A stretch of 64,000 bases of DNA from the NCBI RefSeq assembly GCF_016862175.1, contig NZ_BOML01000013.1:248001-312000 (forward strand), in the 5' to 3' direction. A program made the position numbers and the translations under genes. The notes under the pieces are model-generated. The model searched no databases. It saw only the letters and a list, made by a program, of their open reading frames with translations, and was not told the origin of the DNA. This document shows, piece by piece, positions 15,191-23,612 of the stretch. The number at the start of each line of letters is the position of its first letter. The stretch's first letter is position 1. This DNA is from Paractinoplanes durhamensis (GTDB taxonomy: Bacteria; Actinomycetota; Actinomycetes; Mycobacteriales; Micromonosporaceae).

Positions 15191-17833
15191 ATGACCATCA
15201 ACGACAGCGCCGACGCCCTGGCCCTGGACGGCGGAATCATCACGATCCGCCCCACCCGGCCGGCCGATCAGCGGGCGCTCGCCGGGCTGTATGAGGATGC
15301 CACGCCGGACAGTCTGCGGATGCGCTTCTTCACCCGGCCGGGCAGCGCCGCGCTGGCCACCGAGGTGGGCCGGCTCTGCCGGCCGGAATCCGCAGCGCAT
15401 CTCGCCGTGCTCGCGGTCGAGGGCGAGCGACTCGTCGGGGTCGCCGCCGCCGAGCGCACCGACGACACCGGGCACCGCGCAGAGCTGTCCCTTTTCGTCG
15501 CCGAGCGGGACCGCGGACGCGGGATCGGCACGCTGTTGCTGGAGCACCTCGCCGCCCGCGCCCACCGCTACGGCATCGCCGAACTCGTGGGTGAGGTGCT
15601 GCCGGACAACATCGCGATGCTCCGGACCGCGCGGGACCTGGGCGGTCACTCCTGGTCGCGCTTCGACGACGGCATCATCGACGTCGGCCTGGACACTCTC
15701 GACCCGGACGCGCAGGACGCCGTCGACCTGCGGGACCGGACCGCCGAGCGGGCCTCGCTGCGCGCCCTGCTCTCGCCCGCCTCGGTCGCGGTCGTCGGAG
15801 CCGGGCACCGGCCGGGCGGTGTCGGCCACGAAACGCTCCGCGGCCTGCGCGAGTACGGCTACCACGGCACGGTGTACGCGGTCAACCACAGCGGCCGGCC
15901 GGTTGCCGGGACGACCGCCCACCGATCGGTACGACAGCTTCCACCGCCGATCGACCTGTTGGTGATCGCCGTACCCGCCGACCAGGTCGCCGGGGTGCTG
16001 GCTGACGGTGCAGCGGTGGGCGTACGCGCCGCGGTCGTCCTGAGCGCCGGCTTCGGCGAGGCCGGCGAGCGCGGCCGGCAGCGCCAGTACGAGCTGGTCC
16101 GATTCGCCCGCGACCACGGAATCCGCCTGGTCGGCCCGAACTGTCTCGGCCTGATCAACACCGACCCCGCGGTGCGCCTCGACGCCTCGTTCGCCCCGTC
16201 CGCCCCGCCACCGGCCGGCGGGCTCGCGGTCGCGGCCCAGTCCGGCGCGGTCGGCATCGCCCTGCTCGACGACGCGCTGCGGGCCGGGCACGGCATCTCC
16301 ACCTTCGTGTCGCTCGGCAACAAGGCCGATGTCAGCGTCAACGATCTCATCGCCTACTGGTACGACGACCCGGCCACCCGCGCGGTGGCCTTGTACGTCG
16401 AGTCGTTCGGCAACCCGCGAAAGTTCGCCCGCACCGTCCGCGCTCTCGCCCGCCGGAAGCCGGTGCTCGCCCTCAAGAGCGGCCGCTCCGACGCGGGGCA
16501 GCGGGCCGGCGCCTCGCACACGGCCGCGGCCGCCGCCCCCACCGCCACCGTCGACGCCCTGTTCGCCCAGGCCGGCGTCGTCCGGCCGGAGAACCTCGGG
16601 GAGTTGCTCGACGAGGCGCGCATGCTCACCGACCAGCCCCTGCCGACCGGGCGGCGCCTCGCGATCGTGGGCAATGCCGGCGGGCTGGGTGTGCTGGCAG
16701 CCGACGCCGCCGAGGCGGCCGGGCTGACCGTGCCGCCCGGCGGTGCCGGGAATCCGCTCGACCTCGGAGCCGGTGTCTCGCCCGCCGACCTCGCGGCCGC
16801 AGCCGCCGAGGTCGCCGCAAGCGACGGCACGGACATGCTGCTGCTGATCGTGATCGCCACCCGTACGAACCGGGCCGCCGAGATCATCGCGGCGCTCGCG
16901 TCCGTGGTGGACGAGCATCCCGGCCTCGCGACGGCGGTGGTGCTGGTCGGCGCCGAGGCGGGCCCCCGGCTGGGCGCGCGCGGGGTGCCCGTCTACGACC
17001 TGCCGGAGCGGGCGGTCACCGCGCTGGCCGCCGCCGCCGAGTACGCCGAGTGGCGCCGCCGGCCGCTCGGCGGCCGGGCCGATCTGCCCGGGGTGGACAC
17101 CGGTCTGGCCCGTGATCTGGCCGTCGGGTGCGGCTGGCAGGACTACGACCGGACGGCCGCGATCCTGGGTGCGTACGGCATCACCATCCTCCCCGCCGTG
17201 ACCGCCACCTCGGCCACCGAGGCCGCCGTCGCCGCCGACCGGCTCGGCTACCCGGTGGTCGTCAAGTCCGCCGACCCGGAACTGGTGCACAAGACCGACA
17301 GCGGCGGCGTGCGCGTCGATCTCAACGGCCCGGCGGCCGTCCGGCACGCGTACCGACCGGTGGCCGCCGCCGGGCGGCCGGGCAGCGGCGTGCTCGTGCA
17401 GAAGCAGATGACCGAGCCGGTCGAACTCGTCGCCGGCATCGCTCACGACCCCCGGTTCGGCTCCGTGGTCCTGCTCGGGCTCGGCGGCGTGCGGACCGAG
17501 TTGCTCGGCGACCGCGTGCTGCGCCTGGTGCCGATGACCGACCTCGACGCCGGGCGGATGTGGCGTGGCCTGCGCGCGGCCCCGCTGCTGACCGGCTACC
17601 GCGGAGCACCGCCCGTCGACACCGTGGCACTCGAGGACCTCCTGCTGCGGCTCGGCCGGCTCGCCGAAGATCTTCCGCAGATCGCCGAGCTCGACCTCAA
17701 CCCGGTCCTGGCCGGGCCGGACGGGGTCGTCGCGGTGGACGCCAAACTGCGGCTCGCGCCGGTCGGCGCCGAGCCGGATTCCCTGCTCCGCCGCCTGAGC
17801 GCGGCCGAGCCGCCCGGAAAGGAGCCATCATGA
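15191..17833 (+). CDS. GNAT acetyltransferase fused to NDP-forming acyl-CoA synthetase
   Basis: An 880-residue fusion. Residues about 15-170 form a GNAT domain (IRPTRPADQRAL; RDRGRGIGTLLLEHL). Next come a CoA-binding Rossmann domain (ASVAVVGAGHRPGGVG), a succinyl-CoA-synthetase-like ligase part containing GASHT (His443, at the place of the phosphohistidine of ADP-forming acetyl-CoA synthetases) and a C-terminal ATP-grasp domain (YPVVVKSADPELVHKTDSGGV). Proteins with these parts are either Pat-type lysine acetyltransferases, where the ligase part is only regulatory, or real acyl-CoA synthetases. Retention of the histidine favours some catalytic capacity. The stop overlaps the next USP start (ATGA). 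Confidence 0.88.
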   Translation: MTINDSADALALDGGIITIRPTRPADQRALAGLYEDATPDSLRMRFFTRPGSAALATEVGRLCRPESAAHLAVLAVEGERLVGVAAAERTDDTGHRAELSLFVAERDRGRGIGTLLLEHLAARAHRYGIAELVGEVLPDNIAMLRTARDLGGHSWSRFDDGIIDVGLDTLDPDAQDAVDLRDRTAERASLRALLSPASVAVVGAGHRPGGVGHETLRGLREYGYHGTVYAVNHSGRPVAGTTAHRSVRQLPPPIDLLVIAVPADQVAGVLADGAAVGVRAAVVLSAGFGEAGERGRQRQYELVRFARDHGIRLVGPNCLGLINTDPAVRLDASFAPSAPPPAGGLAVAAQSGAVGIALLDDALRAGHGISTFVSLGNKADVSVNDLIAYWYDDPATRAVALYVESFGNPRKFARTVRALARRKPVLALKSGRSDAGQRAGASHTAAAAAPTATVDALFAQAGVVRPENLGELLDEARMLTDQPLPTGRRLAIVGNAGGLGVLAADAAEAAGLTVPPGGAGNPLDLGAGVSPADLAAAAAEVAASDGTDMLLLIVIATRTNRAAEIIAALASVVDEHPGLATAVVLVGAEAGPRLGARGVPVYDLPERAVTALAAAAEYAEWRRRPLGGRADLPGVDTGLARDLAVGCGWQDYDRTAAILGAYGITILPAVTATSATEAAVAADRLGYPVVVKSADPELVHKTDSGGVRVDLNGPAAVRHAYRPVAAAGRPGSGVLVQKQMTEPVELVAGIAHDPRFGSVVLLGLGGVRTELLGDRVLRLVPMTDLDAGRMWRGLRAAPLLTGYRGAPPVDTVALEDLLLRLGRLAEDLPQIAELDLNPVLAGPDGVVAVDAKLRLAPVGAEPDSLLRRLSAAEPPGKEPS

Positions 17834-18672
17834 CAACCCGCAAAATCATCGTCGGATACGACCGCTCCGCCGACGCGATGAACGCCGCGCGGTGGGCACT
17901 GGACGAGGCCGAACGCACCGGCGCGCCGGTCGAACTCTTCTACGCCTTCGAATGGCCGGTGTGGACCCCGTCCGCGCCGTTCATCCCGGCCGGTGCGGTC
18001 TGGCCGGACGGCGAGACGGAGCGGGTCATCCAAGAAGGCCTGCAGGAAGCCCTCGCCGAGATCCGGCGGACCCACCCGGCCGTGCCGTGCACCCTGCAGA
18101 CCGCCGACGGCAACGCCGCCCTCATGCTCGTCCAGCGCTCGGCCGACGCCGGCCTCGTCGTGCTCGGCAGCCGCGGGCACAGCGCCGTCCTCAACATGCT
18201 CGGCAATGTCGGGGTCGCGGTCACCGCGCACGCCCACTGCCCGGTGGTCGTCGTACGCGGCCGGCCCGCCGCCGACGCATCCGTGGCCGTCGGCTTCGAC
18301 GGCTCACCGGCGGCCGAGGCGGCGCTGGCGTTCGCCGCGGAGCAGGCCACCGCCCGGGGCGTCGCGCTGCGGGTGGTCCAGGCGTTCAAGCCCGCCGGAG
18401 CCACCGGTGCGGTGCAGGTCGAGGACTCCCGGCGGCTGGAGGAGCTGGCGGCTCGGTGGCAGGCCAAGTTCCCGCAGCTCGCCCTCCGCGCCGAGGCGGT
18501 CGCGGAACACCCCGCGATCGCCCTGACGAAGGCCGGCAGCACGGCGCAACTGCTGGTGGTCGGTTCCCGTGGCCGCGGGCCACTGAAGGGAATGCTGCTC
18601 GGATCGGTGAGCCAGCACCTGCTCCGAAACTCCGAGTGCAGCATCGCGGTCGTGCACGACACGGCTGCCTGA
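17830..18672 (+). CDS. Universal stress protein, tandem UspA domains
   Basis: A 280-residue tandem USP with ATP loops GSRGHSAVLNMLGNVGVAV and GSRGRGPLKGMLLGSVSQH. It is a paralogue of 4810-5664. Its ATG overlaps the stop of the GNAT/acyl-CoA synthetase gene, implying translational coupling. In Mycobacterium a USP domain is fused to some cAMP-controlled acetyltransferases; here the two functions are separate but coupled genes, so a functional link is possible but not shown. A strong hairpin follows at 18683. Confidence 0.92.
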   Translation: MTTRKIIVGYDRSADAMNAARWALDEAERTGAPVELFYAFEWPVWTPSAPFIPAGAVWPDGETERVIQEGLQEALAEIRRTHPAVPCTLQTADGNAALMLVQRSADAGLVVLGSRGHSAVLNMLGNVGVAVTAHAHCPVVVVRGRPAADASVAVGFDGSPAAEAALAFAAEQATARGVALRVVQAFKPAGATGAVQVEDSRRLEELAARWQAKFPQLALRAEAVAEHPAIALTKAGSTAQLLVVGSRGRGPLKGMLLGSVSQHLLRNSECSIAVVHDTAA

Positions 18673-18682
18673 CAGATCATGA

Positions 18683-18705
18683 GGCCCGGGGGCGTCCCCC
18701 GGGCC
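18683..18705. terminator. Hairpin terminator between convergent genes
   Basis: A 10-bp perfect stem (18683-18692 with 18696-18705, three-base loop) followed by TTCTCATTCC. It lies between the USP ending at 18672 and the leftward genes ending at 18754. Confidence 0.65.
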
Positions 18706-18711
18706 TTCTCA

Positions 18712-18768
18712 TTCCTCAGACGGCGGCGAGTTCCTCAGAGGACGGCGAGTTCCTCAGACGACGGCGAG
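18712..18768. repeat. Three tandem copies of a 19-bp unit
   Basis: Copies at 18712-18730, 18731-18749 and 18750-18768 share TTCCTCAGA(C/G)G(A/G)CGGCGAG with only one or two differences. Read leftward, each unit encodes the last residues and stop of the adjoining half-USP (Leu-Ala-Val-Val-stop), so the gene's 3' end has been duplicated twice, beyond the working stop codon. Confidence 0.8.
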
Positions 18769-19104
18769 CGGACAGGCGGCACGCCGCTGCACCGCGCGCA
18801 CCACCGCGATGTCTCGCGGGTCGTCCGGAGCGTTCAGCACGGCCAGACAACACGTGCGGGTCGCCGCGGTCAGGGTTATCGCCGGGTCGAGCGAGTCGCG
18901 GAACTCGATGCCGGCCGGCACCTCCGGGAACTTCTCCACCCAGCGCTCGACCAGATCGGTGAGGAGCGGCTCATCGTCGGCGACCATTCCGGCGGCCACG
19001 ATGCGAAGCGCCACACGACGGCGCTGCGCCTCGCCGAACGCGAGGCGCAGCACGTCCCCGGCGCCGGTCATGGCAAGAATGCCGGCGAGGACAGGCGCGG
19101 ACAT
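18754..19104 (-). CDS. Half-size universal-stress-like protein
   Basis: About 116 residues, aligning only with the second half of a tandem USP: LRLAFGEAQRRRVALRIVAA resembles the start of a USP domain 2, followed by ERWVEKFPEVPAGIEFRDSL and ACPLAVV. The ATP loop is missing: the expected G-2x-G segment is replaced by NAPDDPRDIAVVRAVQ. It is either a degenerate remnant or a nucleotide-independent partner. The ATG at 19104 is one base after the stop of the CBS-BON gene, so it is probably still translated. Its 3' end is triplicated. Confidence 0.6.
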   Translation of the reverse strand: MSAPVLAGILAMTGAGDVLRLAFGEAQRRRVALRIVAAGMVADDEPLLTDLVERWVEKFPEVPAGIEFRDSLDPAITLTAATRTCCLAVLNAPDDPRDIAVVRAVQRRAACPLAVV

Positions 19105-19105
19105 G

Positions 19106-19723
19106 TCATCCGCCGACCGGCCCGGCGGCGCCGACGTCAACGGCCGCCACGCCGGGCACCGTCCGCGCCAGCACCACGACGATCCCCTGCTCGGTCTCGT
19201 CGTCGAAGGTGCCGCTGACATGCGCGACGCCGCCTTCGACGATCACCGTCCAGCGGTGGCCGTCGCCGTACTCGTCCAGCCGGTGCTGCACCTCGGCGGT
19301 CAGCACGTCGTCGCCGCGCACCATGGCACGCAGGATGTCGCGGCGACTGATGATGCCGACCACGGTGCCGTCCTCCAGCACCGGGATGCTGCGTATGTCG
19401 TTGTCCAGCATCGCCCCCGCCACGTCGGCGACATCGGCCTCCGGACGAGTCGTGATCGGGTACGCCGACATGACCTCCACGACCATGCCGGGCCGGCTCT
19501 CCGGATCGGTGTCGAGCAGCCGCTGGATGTGCGCGGTCGGATCCGCGGGCACCCGGTGCCACAGCAGGTCGCCCTCGCCGACCATGCCGACCAGGCGGCC
19601 GGTGGTGTCGAGGACCGGCAGTGCGGTCACCGACCTGGCGGTCAGCACCTTCGCGGCGCTTTCCACCGAGGCGGTCTGCAGCACGGTGTACACCGGGCTG
19701 CTCATGATGTCCTTGACGCGCAT
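19106..19723 (-). CDS. CBS-pair and BON domain protein
   Basis: A 205-residue protein with the same layout as 11295-11957. CBS motifs lie at about 1-55 (VKDIMSSPVYTV) and 80-135 (VVEVMSAYPITT), and a shorter BON domain at about 140-200 (WTVIVEGGVAHVSGTFDDE). Here the link between the CBS pair and BON is short. A GGAGGTGAAGTC leader precedes the ATG, only 4 bp after the GAPDH stop, so the order GAPDH, CBS-BON, half-USP reads as one leftward operon. Confidence 0.87.
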   Translation of the reverse strand: MRVKDIMSSPVYTVLQTASVESAAKVLTARSVTALPVLDTTGRLVGMVGEGDLLWHRVPADPTAHIQRLLDTDPESRPGMVVEVMSAYPITTRPEADVADVAGAMLDNDIRSIPVLEDGTVVGIISRRDILRAMVRGDDVLTAEVQHRLDEYGDGHRWTVIVEGGVAHVSGTFDDETEQGIVVVLARTVPGVAAVDVGAAGPVGG

Positions 19724-19727
19724 GACT

Positions 19728-20744
19728 TCACCTCCGTGCCATCAGTGTGGTCAGGTCGACGAGCCGGTTGGTGTAGCCCCACTCGTTGTCGTACCAGCCG
19801 AACACCTTCGCCAGCGGGCCGCAGGCCTGGGTCAGGCGGGCGTCGAACACGCACGAGGCCGGATCGCCGATGATGTCGGTGGAGACCAGCGGCGCGTCGG
19901 TGTACCGGATGATGCCGTGCATCGGCTGGCCGGCGGCGACCGCGGCCGCCACGGCTGCGTTGATCTCGGTGACGTTGAAGGGGTCGTGAAGCTGGAGCGT
20001 CAGGTCGCTGATCGAGCCGTCGACCACCGGCACCCGCAACGCCACGCCGTCGAGCCGGCCGGCCAGCTCGGGCAGCACCAGACCGACGGCCTTCGCCGCG
20101 CCGGTGCCGGTCGGGATGATGTTGACCCCGGCCGCCCGGGCCCGGCGCGGATCCTTGTGCGGCGCGTCGAGCACGTTCTGGTCGTTGGTGTAGGCGTGCA
20201 CGGTGGTCAGATAACCGTGCTCGACGCCGAACGCCTCGTGCAGCACCTTCAACAGCGGCGCGACACAGTTGGTGGTGCACGACGCCGCCGAGATGATCTG
20301 GTGCTTCACCGGGTCGTACGAATCCGCGTTGACGCCCGGCACCAGGGTCGCGTCGACATCCTTGCCGGGCGCCGAGATGAGCACCCGGCCGGCGCCCGCC
20401 TTGAGATGCAGGGCGGCGGTGTCGCGGGAACGTAGCTTGCCGGTGGCCTCGATGACCAGATCGACGCCCATGGCACCCCACGGCAGTGCGTCCGGTGACC
20501 GTTCGGAGAAGGTCGGGATGCTGTGCCAGCCGACGTTGAGCATGCCACCGTCCACGCCTACCTCGGCCTCGAGCCGGCCGAACGTGGTGTCGTACTGGAG
20601 CAGGTGGGCAAGGGTCTCGGCATCGTAGAGGTCATTGATGGCGACCACTTGAAGTCCCGCGTTGGCCATGTCCTTGGCCAGCAGGCGGCGCAGGTAGTTC
20701 CGGCCGATCCGGCCGAAACCGTTGATAGCGATGCGGTAGATCAT
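19728..20744 (-). CDS. gap: Glyceraldehyde-3-phosphate dehydrogenase, type I
   Basis: A 338-residue glycolytic enzyme that oxidises glyceraldehyde 3-phosphate with NAD and phosphate. INGFGRIGRNYLRRL is the dinucleotide-binding start, the nucleophile is Cys156 in SAASCTTNC, and WYDNEWGYTNRLVDL is the family ending. The open frame runs further upstream, but GGAGG sits six bases before the ATG at 20744, which fixes the start. It is located between a cation ATPase and CBS-BON genes, away from pgk/tpi, so it is likely an accessory stress isozyme, like the second GAPDH found in such islands. Confidence 0.94.
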   Translation of the reverse strand: MIYRIAINGFGRIGRNYLRRLLAKDMANAGLQVVAINDLYDAETLAHLLQYDTTFGRLEAEVGVDGGMLNVGWHSIPTFSERSPDALPWGAMGVDLVIEATGKLRSRDTAALHLKAGAGRVLISAPGKDVDATLVPGVNADSYDPVKHQIISAASCTTNCVAPLLKVLHEAFGVEHGYLTTVHAYTNDQNVLDAPHKDPRRARAAGVNIIPTGTGAAKAVGLVLPELAGRLDGVALRVPVVDGSISDLTLQLHDPFNVTEINAAVAAAVAAGQPMHGIIRYTDAPLVSTDIIGDPASCVFDARLTQACGPLAKVFGWYDNEWGYTNRLVDLTTLMARR

Positions 20745-20772
20745 GGGAGCCTCCGAATATCGTCCTCTCCCT

Positions 20773-23433
20773 TCAGCGTTTCCCCATGGCACTCTCCGGA
20801 GGAGAGTCGAAGGTCCCACCCGGCCGGGCCGATCTGCCGTGCCACCGGAAGATCTCGTCCGCCAGCCAGACGATCACCGGAAACGGCAGCAGGAAGGCCA
20901 GCTGGGCCGGTCCCAGCGCGGCCGTACCGAAGATCGGCTGCAGCGGCGGCAGATAGATGATCACGGCCGCGACGACCAGCTCGAAAGCGATGCCGGCCAG
21001 CAGCAACCGGTTGCTGAACACACCGATCGACCGCAGCGAGGCGTGGTCGGTGCGGGCCGCGAACGCGGTGCCGATCTGGCAGGCCACGATGCCCGCGAAG
21101 GTCATCGTGGCGGCCTGCGCAGGGGAACCACCACCCCACCACAGCGTCCAGAAGTAGCCCGCCGTGACGAGTGCCGCGGAGACCGTCCCGAGCAGTCCCC
21201 AGGCCCGCAGCAGGAGTCGCCGGTCGATGACGCCCTGCCGCGACGAGCGCGGCGGCCGGTCCATCAGGCCCGGCTCCGCGGCCTCCCGGCCAAGGGCAAG
21301 GGCGGGCAGGGTCTCGGTCCCCAGGTCGATGGCGAGGATCTGGAGCACGGTCAGGGGCAACGGCACGGAACCGCCGGACAACGCGAAGATCAAGAACGGG
21401 ACGATCTCGGGTACGGCGTGGGCGAAGATGTAGAGCACGAACTTGCGGACGTTGTCGAAGACGCGGCGCCCCGCCTCGACGGCCCGCACGACGGTGACGA
21501 AATTGTCGTCGGTCAGCACCATCGTGGCTGCCTCCCGGGCCACGTCGGTGCCCGATCGGCCCATCGCCACGCCGATGTCCGCGTGCCGCAGCGCCGGGGC
21601 ATCGTTGACGCCGTCGCCGGTCATCGCCACGATCTGCCCGCCCGCCCGCAGCGCCTCGCAGATGCGCAGCTTCCCCTCCGGCGAGGACCGTGCGAAGACG
21701 ATCTCACCGGGCCCGGCCAGCAGCTCGTCGAGCTCCGACTCGGTCATCCGGTCCAGCTGGTCGCCGGTGACGATTCGCCGCCCGCCCCGGCCGATGCCGA
21801 CCTGACGGGCGATCTCGGCGGCGGTCGGCCCGTAATCCCCGGTGATCACGTGGATCCGGATCCCGGCGTGGTGGGCGGCGGCGACCGCCTCGGCGACACC
21901 CGGCCGCGGCGGGTCGACCATCGCGATCAGGCCGAGCAGCACCAGGTCACGCTCGGCGTCGGCCCGGTCGGCCGGGGGATGTCCGGCAACGTCCCGGCCG
22001 GCCACGGCCAGCACCCGCAGACCGGCCGCGGCGTACCGGTCCATGGCGGCGGACAGCTCGGTCCGCACCGCGTCGGACACGTCGCCGACGGTGTCGTCGG
22101 CGGCGAGAACGCCGGTGCAGAGTGGCAGCACCGACTCGAGGGCGCCCTTGGTATGCACCCGATCGCCGTCAACGGTGGACATCCGCTTGAGCCGGGCGTC
22201 GAAGGCGTACAGGGCCACGCGCTCGCGGTCGCGGCCGGTGGCGGGCACGTCCAGATCGGCCGCCAGCCGCAACAGCGCGATCTCGGTGGGATCGCCGCGG
22301 CCGTCCTCGCGCGCCGTCGTGCACAAGGCTGCGGCCCGGGCCAGCGGCCGGCCACCGGCCTCCCCGGCGTCGAGCTCCGCCCCGGACCGCCACATCCGGG
22401 TGACCCGCATCCGGTTCTCGGTCAGGGTGCCGGTCTTGTCGGTGCAGATGACCGTCGTGGAGCCGAGCGTCTCCACCGCGGACAGCCGCTTGACGACGGC
22501 ACCCCGGCGCGCCAGTTCCCGGACGCCCACCGCGAGGGCGAGGGTGATCGTGGGCAGCAGGCCTTCCGGCACGTTCGCGACGATGAGACCGATCGTGAAG
22601 CTGATCGCCGCCGACCAGCCGAGCCCGGCAACCACCCCGATCGGCAGGAACGCCGCGCCGGCCAGCACCGCGGCGATCGCAATGACCCACGTGGCCCGGC
22701 GTACCTGCCGCTCGAGCGGGCTCGGCTCGGTGCGCCCGCGCTGGGACAGGGCGGCGATGCGACCGATCTCGGTGTGCATCCCGGTGTGCAGCACCACGGC
22801 CCGGCCCTGCCCGGCGACGCAGGCGGTGCCGCTGAAGACCAGTTCGCGCGCCTCGATCAGCGGTCCCGGCACCAGGTCGGCGTCGGCGGTGCGCCCGGCG
22901 GGCACCGACTCGCCGTTGAGCGCGGACAGATCCACCGACAGATCGCCCTCGATGAGCCGGGCGTCGGCGCAGATCCGGTCACCCTCGGTGATCTCGATGA
23001 TGTCGCCGGGGACCAACTCGCGAGCCGGGACCTCACAGGCCATTCCGTCACGCAGGGCTCGTGCGGTGTCGGGCAGGTAGGCGGCGAGCGCCTCGACCGC
23101 ACGCTCGGCCTGCCGCTCCTGCACGAACGCGAAACCCGCATTGAGCAGGATCACCGCCACGACCGCGATCGCCAGCTGCGGCGCGTCGCCGAGCCAGGCG
23201 AGCACCGCGGCGACCATGAGCAGCACGGCGAGCGGCTGGGTGAACTGGGCGAGCAGTTCGGTGAGCCAGGAGTTGCCCGGACGCCGGGACAACTCGTTGG
23301 GGCCGTAAACGGTCAGCCGGCGCGCCGCCTCGCGGGCGCCGAGACCGCCGGCCGACGTGCGCAGATCGCGGAAGAGCTGCTGTGGTGGGCGGCGCCCGTC
23401 GACTGCGGCGGGACCGTCGAGGGACTCGGTCAT
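20773..23433 (-). CDS. P-type cation-transporting ATPase (P2 type)
   Basis: An 886-residue ion pump. It has an N-terminal cation-ATPase domain, actuator motif LNGESVPA, membrane helix 4 with [16 protein letters not shown], phosphorylated Asp332 in [12 protein letters not shown], hinge [19 protein letters not shown] and a C-terminal set of helices. The PEGL sequence fits Ca/Mg or Na/K-like P2 pumps; the transported ion cannot be decided by eye. Such pumps (CtpF) are members of the mycobacterial DosR regulon. It sits 28 bp upstream of GAPDH in the same direction. A candidate DevR box lies 38 bp before the start. Confidence 0.9.
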   Translation of the reverse strand: MTESLDGPAAVDGRRPPQQLFRDLRTSAGGLGAREAARRLTVYGPNELSRRPGNSWLTELLAQFTQPLAVLLMVAAVLAWLGDAPQLAIAVVAVILLNAGFAFVQERQAERAVEALAAYLPDTARALRDGMACEVPARELVPGDIIEITEGDRICADARLIEGDLSVDLSALNGESVPAGRTADADLVPGPLIEARELVFSGTACVAGQGRAVVLHTGMHTEIGRIAALSQRGRTEPSPLERQVRRATWVIAIAAVLAGAAFLPIGVVAGLGWSAAISFTIGLIVANVPEGLLPTITLALAVGVRELARRGAVVKRLSAVETLGSTTVICTDKTGTLTENRMRVTRMWRSGAELDAGEAGGRPLARAAALCTTAREDGRGDPTEIALLRLAADLDVPATGRDRERVALYAFDARLKRMSTVDGDRVHTKGALESVLPLCTGVLAADDTVGDVSDAVRTELSAAMDRYAAAGLRVLAVAGRDVAGHPPADRADAERDLVLLGLIAMVDPPRPGVAEAVAAAHHAGIRIHVITGDYGPTAAEIARQVGIGRGGRRIVTGDQLDRMTESELDELLAGPGEIVFARSSPEGKLRICEALRAGGQIVAMTGDGVNDAPALRHADIGVAMGRSGTDVAREAATMVLTDDNFVTVVRAVEAGRRVFDNVRKFVLYIFAHAVPEIVPFLIFALSGGSVPLPLTVLQILAIDLGTETLPALALGREAAEPGLMDRPPRSSRQGVIDRRLLLRAWGLLGTVSAALVTAGYFWTLWWGGGSPAQAATMTFAGIVACQIGTAFAARTDHASLRSIGVFSNRLLLAGIAFELVVAAVIIYLPPLQPIFGTAALGPAQLAFLLPFPVIVWLADEIFRWHGRSARPGGTFDSPPESAMGKR

Positions 23434-23470
23434 ATCGTCCAGCGTCGGCCCGGGCGGTCACGATCGGGCA

Positions 23471-23484
23471 GGGCCTTTCGTCGC
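23471..23484. promoter_or_regulatory. Candidate DevR/OsdR box upstream of cation ATPase
   Basis: GGGCCTTTCGTCGC shows the GGGCCTTT half-site with a poorer second arm. It lies 38-51 bp before the ATPase start at 23433 and about 130 bp before the sensor kinase start at 23613, in their divergent gap. Confidence 0.4.
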
Positions 23485-23612
23485 CGGCCCGGCCGACCGA
23501 TGGCCGCATCCCGGCCACCGCTCAAGATCGCGACCGCGAGGGTCTTGCGATCTCATCATCGTTGATGGCAGTCTGCAATGGCTATTGCACGCAACCCCCG
23601 TTGCGAGGCGTG

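Noticed and set aside
20743..23565. A 940-codon plus-strand frame opposite the cation ATPase
   Set aside because: Low-complexity Arg/Gly/Asp/His-rich sequence antisense to a well-supported P-type ATPase; no motif and no ribosome-binding site.
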